Shown here: positions 1 to 8,000 of the stretch, in pieces
Numbering within the stretch: the first letter of the stretch is position 1
How the letters are laid out: every line of letters begins with the position of its first letter
Assembly (NCBI RefSeq): GCF_000317105.1
Contig: NC_019693.1
Location: 3,162,001 to 3,226,000 of the forward strand
Source of the DNA: Oscillatoria acuminata PCC 6304
GTDB lineage: Bacteria; Cyanobacteriota; Cyanobacteriia; Cyanobacteriales; Laspinemataceae
Reading direction: 5' to 3'
Length of the DNA stretch: 64,000 bases
Program-made: the position numbers and the translations under genes
The notes under the pieces: generated by a model
What the model saw: only the letters and a program-made list of their open reading frames with translations
What the model was told of the DNA's origin: nothing
Database searches by the model: none

Positions 1-51
1 CGCTCTCAACCACATAAAAAATTCAGCCTTAAACTAACGTTTTGCTACAGG

Positions 52-777
52 TTAATCAGCCTGAGCTATTTGCTGATTGAGGCGATCGCGCCAAGTTTCA
101 AAATCATACCAGCCACATCCCACGCAACCTGTTTCAGCCTCTTTCCCTCTGACTGGGACATCAGTGGGCCAGTTTTCATCTCCTTCGTAATAAAATTTTA
201 TGCCCAACGGTGTCCCTCGTTTGTTAGTTTTGATACAGCGTTCACAACTTCTGGATTTTAAAAGGTTATGGTTTCTAGCACTATCTTTTTTGAGTAACTG
301 AAATTTTTGCTGGATCTCTGCTGGGGTCATATCTGCATCATGAGGCGGTTCAGTATCTCCCCACCGCTCCATTGGAAAGCGATGATCAATTATCAGTTCG
401 TGAACGGAACGAGTTCTTTGTTCTATTACATCCCTGTAAGCATAAAATTCCAATATTTTTTTTGCTAGTTTAAGAGAAATATTTGTTGAAGAATTTGCCG
501 GTTGAAGATTTCCTGTCCAGCGGTCTTGTAGTTGATTAGAGTTACAAGTTACGCAATATTTACTTGTGGTTTCAATAATTAAACCAGGACGACTTTTTGT
601 CCCGCGTTGTAATCCTTGAATTCCACCCCCTCCAGCATATTGTCCCGAACCGATTTTGCTTCCTTCACATTTACGGCAATGCCATTTTTGGTCTGCCAGA
701 AGGTCAAATACTTTTCGTTGGGTCGAGTTTTTTCTGAATTGATTGGTAATGTCAAAGGGTAAGTCTTCCGGGTTCAT
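52..777 (-). CDS. Zinc-finger HNH/beta-beta-alpha-Me-like restriction endonuclease (probable)
   Basis: The 241-residue protein probably cleaves DNA as the R component of a type II restriction-modification system. Four CxxC pairs are visible (HCRKC near residue 34, YCVTC near 74, SCERC near 177, GCVGC near 219), enough for two structural zinc sites. The segment ELIIDHRFPMERWG around residues 127-140 has the DH core expected of an HNH/beta-beta-alpha-Me active site. The ATG overlaps the stop of the upstream XRE regulator by 4 bp (ATGA, 774-777), so the two genes are one transcript with coupled translation, the usual arrangement of a controller protein and its endonuclease. No methyltransferase is visible; it could lie left of the window. 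The specificity cannot be read from the sequence. The family assignment rests on motifs and context, not on a recognised close homologue; another HNH nuclease is possible. Confidence 0.6.
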   Translation of the reverse strand: MNPEDLPFDITNQFRKNSTQRKVFDLLADQKWHCRKCEGSKIGSGQYAGGGGIQGLQRGTKSRPGLIIETTSKYCVTCNSNQLQDRWTGNLQPANSSTNISLKLAKKILEFYAYRDVIEQRTRSVHELIIDHRFPMERWGDTEPPHDADMTPAEIQQKFQLLKKDSARNHNLLKSRSCERCIKTNKRGTPLGIKFYYEGDENWPTDVPVRGKEAETGCVGCGWYDFETWRDRLNQQIAQAD

Positions 778-1022
778 TCTATCTCGTCCACTTCAACTTC
801 TAATCCATTGAGAAGAGTGGAAACCGTTAAACTTAGTCCCTTGGCTAGACTGACAAGAGCAGTTAAAGAAGGATTTCTTACCCCGCGTTCAATTCCCGAA
901 ATGTAAGTTCGATCCAGGTTGGCACGAAACCCTAGTTCCTCTTGGGAAATTCCTAACTCTGTGCGACGCTTCTTGACAAGATTACCCAAGGCAAGCAAAA
1001 TTGCTCTTCTCGATTGATTCAT
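774..1022 (-). CDS. XRE-family HTH regulator, controller (C) protein-like
   Basis: This 82-residue protein is almost entirely a Cro/CI-type helix-turn-helix: GISQEELGFRANLDRTYIS followed by GIERGVRNPSLTAL is the classic HTH_3 pattern, with an acidic tail. Size and position match restriction-modification controller proteins, which bind operators upstream of their own gene and delay endonuclease expression. It overlaps the downstream nuclease gene by 4 bp. Immediately upstream (1044-1070) are two direct copies of a 12-bp box, a likely autoregulatory operator. A general phage-type or toxin-antitoxin-type XRE repressor is the alternative. Confidence 0.8.
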   Translation of the reverse strand: MNQSRRAILLALGNLVKKRRTELGISQEELGFRANLDRTYISGIERGVRNPSLTALVSLAKGLSLTVSTLLNGLEVEVDEIE

Positions 1023-1043
1023 TTACCGATTGTCAAGACCTGT

Positions 1044-1070
1044 GGACGATGTGTCTACGGACGATGTGTC
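1044..1070 (-). promoter_or_regulatory. Tandem 12-bp boxes upstream of the controller gene (candidate C-boxes)
   Basis: On the minus strand the 12-mer GACACATCGTCC occurs twice, at 1059-1070 and 1044-1055, start to start 15 bp apart, in the 60-bp gap before the XRE gene. Twin operator boxes just upstream of the controller gene are characteristic of C-protein autoregulation. Function is inferred from position and repetition. Confidence 0.45.
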
Positions 1071-1081
1071 ACACTAAGGTC

Positions 1082-3154
1082 CTAACCCGAAGAATTTCGC
1101 CACAGCTTAATCGTGCCATCGTGAGATCCACTGGCTAAGGTGCTGCTATCGGGACTATAGGCTAGGGAACTGACTGTCATGGAATGTCCAGATAGGGTGG
1201 TGACGGGTTCTATGGCATCCAACTTCCAGAGTTTGATGGTGGTGTCGGGACTGGCGGTGGCGAAGGTTTTACCGTTGGGACTAATGGCGACTGCGGATCC
1301 GGGTAAAACATGGGGACACAGGGTTTCCCGCAATTCGGGATAATTGCCGGTTGCCGTGGGGAGGGTCCAAATTTTTAAGGTGCGGTCCCAACTACAACTG
1401 ATTAGGGTTTTGCCGTCGGGACCGATCGCCAAGGCATGAATGGCACCGGAATGGGCGGGGAAATCTTGGAGTAATTCGCCCGTATCCGCCTGCCAGAGAT
1501 GAATTGAGCCATCGGCACTTCCCGAGGCGAGAATGTGCGATCGCCCAGGGTCGGAGGTGGCCCATTTTGGATTATAGGCGATACAAGTCACACGATCACG
1601 ATGTCCGGTGAGGTTAAATTGTAATTGTCCGGTTGCCAGGGACCAAATTTTGACCGTGCGATCGCGACTGGCGGTGGCGACTCGTTGTTTATCGGGACAA
1701 ATTGCCACCGATGACACCAAGCTAGTATGTCCCGTGAGGGTTTGGGTGGGGATGGGGGGGACGCCATCTCGCAAATCTTTGGGACTGAGTTGCCACAGAC
1801 TCCAGAGTTTCACCGTTCCATCCATGCTGCCACTGGCAAGGATTTGTCCATCGGAGGCAATGGCGATCGCCAGCACTCCCTGATCCGATGCCGGGATTTT
1901 TTGGACCAATTCCCCAGTTTCCAAATCCCACAAGGTGACTATACCTTTGTCATTGCCACTGGCGATCGTGCGAGATTGGGCGCTAAAGGCGACGGTATGG
2001 ATATGGATGGGGGTTTTTCCAGCAGTTTCGGCGATCGTATGCACACAGTTCCAACCCACGGGTGCCGGTGGAGAATTGAGGCGGGATGGGGGAGGCGGTT
2101 TGGGAGAAAGTGACTTTGTTTCTAACTGGGGTTCTGTTGTAGAGGATTTCTGGATGGGTGGAAAAGATTGCGACACCATCACCACTTTCCCCTTATAAAT
2201 TGCCGAGTTTACAGGAGTCTGAAGCTGAATTTTTGGATTGAGTGCTTTTAAAGCAACTGCTGCTGAAGCATAACGCTTTGATAAACTTTCAATCAGCATT
2301 TTATCGAGAATTGTTGCTAATTCATCACTCACGGGATGGAGTAAATAATCTCGCCAAATCCAACGCCCTTCTAAACTATCCCATAAATCAAACGGGGACA
2401 TATTGGTTAGCAAATGAATACAAGTGACGCCCAAACTATACAAATCGCTGACAAATCTTGCTTGTCCCCGGAGTTGTTCCGGTGCCGTATATTCAGCACT
2501 GCCGATGGTTGTTCCCGGTTGGTATAATGTTGCTCCTGGGGCATATTTAGACCCGCCAAAATCGACTAAAACCAGTCGTGTTGATTGCCGTTTAACAGTG
2601 AGAGTACCTTGGGTTGGATTAGGACGGCGAATAATATTTTCGGGTTTGATATCGCGATGAATTAGGCGGTGGTGGTGGATGAAGTGTAAGATAGGTAACA
2701 CTGACTCTAGTAATTCTCGAATCTGAGATTCAGTAAATGTCCCCTGTTCGGCGAGTTCGGTGGCTAAATTGGTCCCGGGAATATACTCTTGAACCAGATA
2801 CTGGCGATCGCCTTGTTCAAACCAGGCCAATAAGTTGGGAATTTGGGGATGGGTGCCGATCGCTTTTAAGCGCGCAACTTCTTCGCGAAATAATTCAGCA
2901 GCGGGGCGAGAAGCAGTCGGACTGGGGCGAAATTGTTTAATAATACAGGGCGGTTTTCTGGGTTGAGACTCATCCACCGCCAAATAGGTCTTAGTAAATC
3001 CACCGACCCCAATTTCTTTGAGGGCGCGATAGCAACCCTGGAAAGGGGAATTTTCAGAACTTTCCAGTCTTAATTTAGCACCGCAACTTTGACAGAATAG
3101 ATTGCCATCCGGATTCTGGGGTTTCGGGCAATCGGGATTGAGGCAATGTGTCAT
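1082..3154 (-). CDS. Zinc-ribbon Ser/Thr protein kinase with C-terminal WD40 propeller
   Basis: This 690-residue cytoplasmic signalling kinase starts with a zinc ribbon (Cys 4, 9, 21, 24), followed by a Hanks-type kinase domain (about 40-305) with a glycine loop GVGGFTKTY, the IIK lysine, catalytic HRDIKPEN and DFG. After a Pro/Ser-rich linker come about seven WD40 repeats (375-690) such as TLASGSHDGTIKLW. The kinase should phosphorylate Ser/Thr on partner proteins bound through the propeller; the substrate is unknown. An in-frame upstream codon at 3169 exists, but the ATG at 3152-3154 is preferred because it begins the zinc ribbon and overlaps the stop codon of the small upstream ORF (ATGA), implying translational coupling. 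Kinase-WD40 fusions of this type are common in filamentous cyanobacteria. Confidence 0.9.
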   Translation of the reverse strand: MTHCLNPDCPKPQNPDGNLFCQSCGAKLRLESSENSPFQGCYRALKEIGVGGFTKTYLAVDESQPRKPPCIIKQFRPSPTASRPAAELFREEVARLKAIGTHPQIPNLLAWFEQGDRQYLVQEYIPGTNLATELAEQGTFTESQIRELLESVLPILHFIHHHRLIHRDIKPENIIRRPNPTQGTLTVKRQSTRLVLVDFGGSKYAPGATLYQPGTTIGSAEYTAPEQLRGQARFVSDLYSLGVTCIHLLTNMSPFDLWDSLEGRWIWRDYLLHPVSDELATILDKMLIESLSKRYASAAVALKALNPKIQLQTPVNSAIYKGKVVMVSQSFPPIQKSSTTEPQLETKSLSPKPPPPSRLNSPPAPVGWNCVHTIAETAGKTPIHIHTVAFSAQSRTIASGNDKGIVTLWDLETGELVQKIPASDQGVLAIAIASDGQILASGSMDGTVKLWSLWQLSPKDLRDGVPPIPTQTLTGHTSLVSSVAICPDKQRVATASRDRTVKIWSLATGQLQFNLTGHRDRVTCIAYNPKWATSDPGRSHILASGSADGSIHLWQADTGELLQDFPAHSGAIHALAIGPDGKTLISCSWDRTLKIWTLPTATGNYPELRETLCPHVLPGSAVAISPNGKTFATASPDTTIKLWKLDAIEPVTTLSGHSMTVSSLAYSPDSSTLASGSHDGTIKLWRNSSG

Positions 3155-3354
3155 AACCAGCACCACCAAGGCATGATCAAGGGTACGGTATTGGCAAAAA
3201 GTTGTTGTCGATTACCCCAATTCAAACTCACCCACACCGTTAATGGGACCTCTGCATCAAGGACTTGTTGAGTCCCCGCAACGGCGATCGGGCCCAGCAC
3301 AGAACCGGCAAGGGCCACAGATTCAGTCATTTCTAGCCAGTGGGGTTTGGTCAT
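3151..3354 (-). CDS. Small hydrophobic protein coupled to the WD40 kinase
   Basis: A 67-residue protein whose stop codon overlaps the kinase start (ATGA, 3151-3154). Residues about 12-50 are hydrophobic and probably form one or two membrane segments; the pattern MTKPHWLEMTESVALAGS...VSLNWGNRQQ resembles, as I recall, the N-terminal membrane motif of larger cyanobacterial hypothetical proteins. The overlap and the amino-acid composition argue that it is real and co-expressed with the kinase. It could be a small membrane partner for the kinase or a shortened relic of a longer gene. No enzymatic function is visible. Confidence 0.5.
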   Translation of the reverse strand: MTKPHWLEMTESVALAGSVLGPIAVAGTQQVLDAEVPLTVWVSLNWGNRQQLFANTVPLIMPWWCWL

Positions 3355-3473
3355 GGCGGGGCGACAGTTAATTTAATTCAACTGATGTCTTTCTTCTATG
3401 GTATAGCTTCTGGGTGCCGTCGCCACGATCTGCGGCGGATCCATCCTGTTCTAGGTGTCAGCCCGATCGCATA

Positions 3474-3584
3474 AGGGGATTGCAAAATATAAATCATCCC
3501 ACCGTTCAACTGAAAGGAAGTATCTGTAGGGGCGCAATGCGCAGGCCCTCCGGAGGGCCTGCGCATTGCGCCCCTACATTGACA
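3474..3584. mobile_element. MITE-A copy 1 (truncated), with 52-bp perfect hairpin
   Basis: One end begins AAGGGGATTGCAAAATATAA after a TA dinucleotide at 3472-3473, identical to the ends of three other copies in the window. The core at 3526-3577 is a perfect 26-bp-arm palindrome of alternating GGGGCGC, AATGCGC and AGGCCCTCC blocks. The other terminal inverted repeat is missing: similarity to the full-length copies stops at about 3584. Confidence 0.75.
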
Positions 3585-3727
3585 GTGCGATCGCATATTT
3601 CTTCGCTTCCCTCTAATGGTTTGGCCTTTTGGAATGTCCTTTATCTTAGCTGATTCTAAGCGCGATCGCTTAGGTCTCTTTGCGGTTTGGCTGATATTCA
3701 ATAACCCTCGCAATATCGCTTAGTTTA

Positions 3728-3904
3728 TTGGCGGTTTTTCTGGAGTTTGAGTGTCCAGACTGCATCTATTTCGCACCCCGGCCAGAGATGTTCTACAATA
3801 AAGCCACGAAAATCATCCGCTTACAAGTCTTAGGATGGATTCCGGTCAATGAATGGTGGATTCTCAAAAACACCGGACAAATAGAGGGCCTCCATGACGA
3901 TTAA
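3728..3904 (+). pseudogene. Possible small gene remnant (58 codons), unrecognised
   Basis: An open frame from a TTG at 3728 to TAA at 3902-3904 encodes a plausible peptide with FECPDCIYFAPRPE near its start and VLGWIPVNEWWIL further on. Codon use looks coding, and a CxxC pair is present, but there is no ATG and no ribosome-binding site, and the frame is open upstream only to 3692. It may be the 3' end of a gene whose front was lost near MITE-A copy 1, or a genuine small gene with a non-ATG start. The rest of the gap 3355-3960 holds only the MITE copy; I see no other gene. Confidence 0.3.
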
Positions 3905-3960
3905 ACGGGGAGAGTTATCTTTGTTATCTTAAGTTTTTTTAGAAAAAAGTACAAAGCCCT

Positions 3961-4632
3961 ATGAAAAGCATTCTATTGGTTGAAGATGATGTGGCACTCC
4001 GAGGAAATTTAACAGAATATTTAGAGGAACTGGGTTACTTGGTTTTAGAGGCAAGTTCGGGACTTGAAGGCTTGGAAATTTTCGATCGCCAGAGTCCGGA
4101 CTTGATTATTTCTGATGTAATGATGCCCTCGATGGATGGGTTGGAATTTTGCCGTCGCCTCCGTTCCAGCCGCCAGGGTCAGTTAGTGCCTTTTCTCTTT
4201 TTATCGGGACAGAATGAATTAGAAGACCGTCTGAAAGGTCATAAAATGGGCGCTGATGATTATATCGTTAAACCTTTTAACAGTAAAGAAATTGTTGCTA
4301 AAATTGAAAATTTATTAGAGCGATCGCTTCGACTACATCAAGAAATTTTACGGGTATTAGATAGAGTCAAAGCTCCAGAAGCACCGGCTAATCCATCTCC
4401 GAGTCAAGACCCAGAAAAACTGCCCCTCACTCCCGCAGAAGCCAAGGTGTTTGCCGAGGTGATAGAGGGCGGAACCAATAAAGAAATAGGAGCGCGCCTC
4501 TTTTTAAGCGACCGCACGGTTCAAGCTCATTTGACTAAAATTCTCAAAAAATTAAACCTCAAAAATCGCAATGAACTGATTCGGTTTGCCTGGGAAAATG
4601 GCTATCGGGCTGTGAATTTGCAACCGGAATAA
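3961..4632 (+). CDS. Response regulator, REC + LuxR-type HTH
   Basis: The 223-residue protein is a NarL/FixJ-type transcriptional regulator. The receiver domain (1-125) has the acidic pair E8/D9/D10, phosphoacceptor D52 (SDVMMP) and conserved K104 (IVKPF). A Pro-rich linker (125-145) leads to a LuxR/GerE HTH (150-215) with LTPAEAKVFAEVIEG, NKEIGARLFLSDRTVQAHL and a KILKKLN recognition segment. It lies just upstream of three histidine-kinase genes on the same strand, so it is a candidate output of that cluster, although a 15-bp hairpin and a 372-bp gap separate it from them. Target genes are unknown. Confidence 0.92.
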   Translation: MKSILLVEDDVALRGNLTEYLEELGYLVLEASSGLEGLEIFDRQSPDLIISDVMMPSMDGLEFCRRLRSSRQGQLVPFLFLSGQNELEDRLKGHKMGADDYIVKPFNSKEIVAKIENLLERSLRLHQEILRVLDRVKAPEAPANPSPSQDPEKLPLTPAEAKVFAEVIEGGTNKEIGARLFLSDRTVQAHLTKILKKLNLKNRNELIRFAWENGYRAVNLQPE

Positions 4633-4666
4633 TGCTATAATTTAACCCTTGAATCGTGCCTACTTG

Positions 4667-4710
4667 CATCCAATCTGGCTCCCTAGATCAAGAGCGAGCC
4701 AGATTGGATG
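4667..4710 (+). terminator. Hairpin downstream of the response regulator
   Basis: A perfect 15-bp stem pairs 4667-4681 (CATCCAATCTGGCTC) with 4696-4710 around a 14-nt loop, 35 bp after the regulator stop codon. No T-run follows, so it may act as a transcript-end stabiliser rather than a classical intrinsic terminator. Confidence 0.45.
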
Positions 4711-5004
4711 GACTAAAACTGTAGCTGTTGACTGGGGGAACTCTAGATTTCCACAAATCCCCATTCCACAGGAGTTTAAAAAACATTAGGGGTTAGAGTT
4801 GACAAACAAAAAACTTAGAGTTTAACCCCAATCGCCTAGGCTGGAGAGAGATTCCGTATTTCTACAGAAGTAAAAAACCCGAGATTAAGCGATTTAGCGG
4901 ATGTAAATTGACCAGCATTTATTAGAAACTATAAGAAAGTAAGCCGAGATCTAATTTAATTCTTGATCTCCGTACCGAGATGTCGCGCATCTCCTCCTTC
5001 AGCC
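4711..5004 (+). other. Intergenic region before the giant sensor kinase
   Basis: About 290 bp, AT-rich, with no open frame that looks coding and no repeat shared with other parts of the window. It presumably holds the promoter of the sensor-kinase operon, but I cannot point to a convincing -35/-10 pair. Confidence 0.3.
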
Positions 5005-8000
5005 ATGCCAATCAGCGAACCTGCCATCCCTGTCCTTAACTTAGAAGCGGCGATCGCCCATGTTCCCGTCTGCGTTCCGCCCCATACCCCAGTCAACGAG
5101 GTCCTGAAACAGATGAATCGGGTCCAATCGACTTCTTGCCACCTAGACCAAAGTAGTTCAAGCACCCTCAATTCAAAAACCCTCTCCAGTTGTGCCGTTG
5201 TCCAAGAGAACGACAACTTTTTAGGCATCTTGATTGAGCGGGATTTGGTGAAATTGATTGCCTCGGGGCAATCTCTCGAAAGCATCACCGTCGGAGAAGT
5301 GATCAATCCCTCACCTGGGGTGCGTCAATCCCAATTGCAACATATTTTTTCCGTACTGCCCCTATTACGGCAATATCATATTTCGCATTTACCGATTCTG
5401 GATGAAAGCGATGGCTTCATGGGTATCATCAGCACGGAAACCCTTCGGGAAATTCTGCAACCCACAAATCTATTGCAATTGCGACAGGTTGCCGAAGTGA
5501 TGACTCCCCAGATTATCAGCGCCAACCCAACAACTTCATTACTGGATATTGCCAAACTGATGATTAGCAACCAAGTTAGTTGCGTGATGATTTGCCAGAG
5601 TGGAGAGGGAAAAATTACTCAGCTTGGGACCGGAAACCCAGGAGATATCATGCCCCTGGGCATCATTACCGAGGGAGATCTGATCCAAATCCAGGGACTT
5701 GAAATAGACCTCAATAGGACCCCCGTCGAGCAAATGATGAGCTCGCCCGTGTTTGCCATTGCTCCCGAGGATTCCTTGTGGATTGCCCTCCAGAAGATGC
5801 AGCAGCACCATGTGGGGCGATTAGCAGTCACGGGCATCCGAGGAGAACTGCTGGGAATTATTACCCAAACGACCCTCCTCAACTCCCTCAATCCTTTGGA
5901 AATGTACAAGGTGATTGACGTGATGCAGGATACGATTAGCACCTTGGAAGCCGAAAAGATAGAACTGCTGCAAAATCGGACCATTGAACTGGAAAAACGA
6001 GTGCGATGGCGCACCGCTGAACAAGAACAATTAATCGCCTCCCTGGAAGCCAGCAGCCAACGCGATCGCCTCCTGGCTCAAGTCTCCCTGCAAATTCGCA
6101 AATCCCTCAATCTCGATGAGATTCTGCAAACCACGGTAGAACAAGTGCGTCAGCTACTCCAGTCCCATCGGGTTCTGGTGTATCAGTTTTCGCCAACGAT
6201 GGAGGGGAAAGTGGTGGCGGAATCGGTGGAGTCAGGGTATTCGGGGATTTTGGGCACCCAGGTTCGGGATAGCTGCTTTGAAAAAATGGACAAAACTGCC
6301 TATCTAAATGGGCGCAAGCAGGTGATTGCGGATATCTATCAAGCTGGATTAACTCCTTGCCATCAGCAGCTATTGGAGCAGTTTCAGGTGCGAGCAAATC
6401 TCGTGGTCCCGATCTGCATTCAGGTAGACCCTGCTCACCCCCATCTTTGGGGCTTGCTGATTGCCCAACACTGCAATGAACCGCGACCCTGGCAGGCATC
6501 AGAAATTGATTTATTGGATAAAATTTCGGTGCATATTGCGATCGCCATCCATCAAGCCCAACTTTACCAAGATACACAAATTGAACTCGCTGAACGTCGC
6601 AGGGCAGAAGCGGCCCTGCGTTCCAGTGAACAATTATATGCCACCTTAGCGGAAGCCTCTCCCGTAGGTATTTTTCGCACGGATCCGGGAGGAAAATGTA
6701 TTTACATCAACGATCGCGCTTGTGAAATGCTGGGGTTATCTCGACAAGCTGCCCTCGGCGAGGGTTGGTTCCAAGCTTTGCATCCCCAGGACTACGCTCG
6801 TGTCGTCGCGGAATGGGCCAAATCAACCCAATTCAAAACCCCCTTTGCCTGCGAATATCGTTTTTGCCGTCCCAATGGGCAGGTGAGTTGGGTCTTTGGT
6901 CAAACCATTGCTGAAATTGGCCCCGATCAAGAATTGATGGGCTACATCGGGACGGTTACGGATATCAGCGATCGCAAACAAGCCGAACAAGCCCTAAGAA
7001 CCTTGAATGTCGAACTCGAAATGAGAGTTTCTCAGCGAACTGAGCAATTAGAAAAAACTGTTCAACAATTACAGGGAGAAATCGAGCAACGACAACAGGC
7101 ACAACAAGAACTGCTCTTGGTCAAAGAACGCTTGCAATATTTACTCTGGGCCAGCCCCACGATTATTTATAGCTGTCAAGTTCAAGACCCTTACACCACC
7201 ACCTTTATCAGCTATAACGTCATCCATATCTTAGGATATGAACCCAAACAATTCCTGAACAATCCACAATTTTGGTGGGATTGCATTCATCCGGAAGATG
7301 TGGAGATTGTCGAGACCGGGTTCTCGGAGATATCCACTCGCCAAAACCTGAGTCTGGAATACCGATTGCGCCATGCCGATGGCCGCTATCGCTGGGTCCA
7401 GGACGATTTTCGGGTCGTCCGAAATGCTCAAGGTCAAGTAATGGAAATTGTCGGGTCTTGTGTTGATATTAGCGATCGCAAATTGGCCGAGAGTGAACTG
7501 CAAGAAAGCGAAGCCCAACTCAGTAACTTTTTCGAGAGTGCTAACGATTTGATTCAAACCGTTGATGCTCAGGGAAAAATTCTGTCCGTCAATCGCGCTT
7601 GGCGTGAAACCCTGGGCTACAGCCAGGAAGAAGTCCAGCACCTCTCCATGTCGGACATCATTCATCCCCACTGCAACTCACGCTATTATCAACTCTTAAG
7701 TACCCTCAACGGAGGCTGCACTCAAACGGTTACCTTTGAAATTAAAGCCCTGAAAAGCAACGGAAGATCTGTCTTTTTAGAAGGAAAACTCTCCTTGGAA
7801 ATTGATGAAAATCCTTCCATAATTCACGGCGTATTTCGAGATATCACTCGGCGAAAAATTGATGAAGTAAAGCTGAAAAGACAAGCGGAAGTTTTACAAA
7901 CAATTTTTGATAATATTCCCCTCATGCTGGTATTTTTTGATCAGGAAGGTCAAATCCAGCTTCTCAATCCAGCCCTGGAAAAAACCCTGGGTTGGTCTTT

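Noticed and set aside
3396-3713. Overlapping open frames on both strands across the MITE-A palindrome
   Set aside because: They are produced by the stop-poor GC palindrome; the same peptide (GAMRRPSGGPAHCAP) appears at every MITE-A copy in either orientation.
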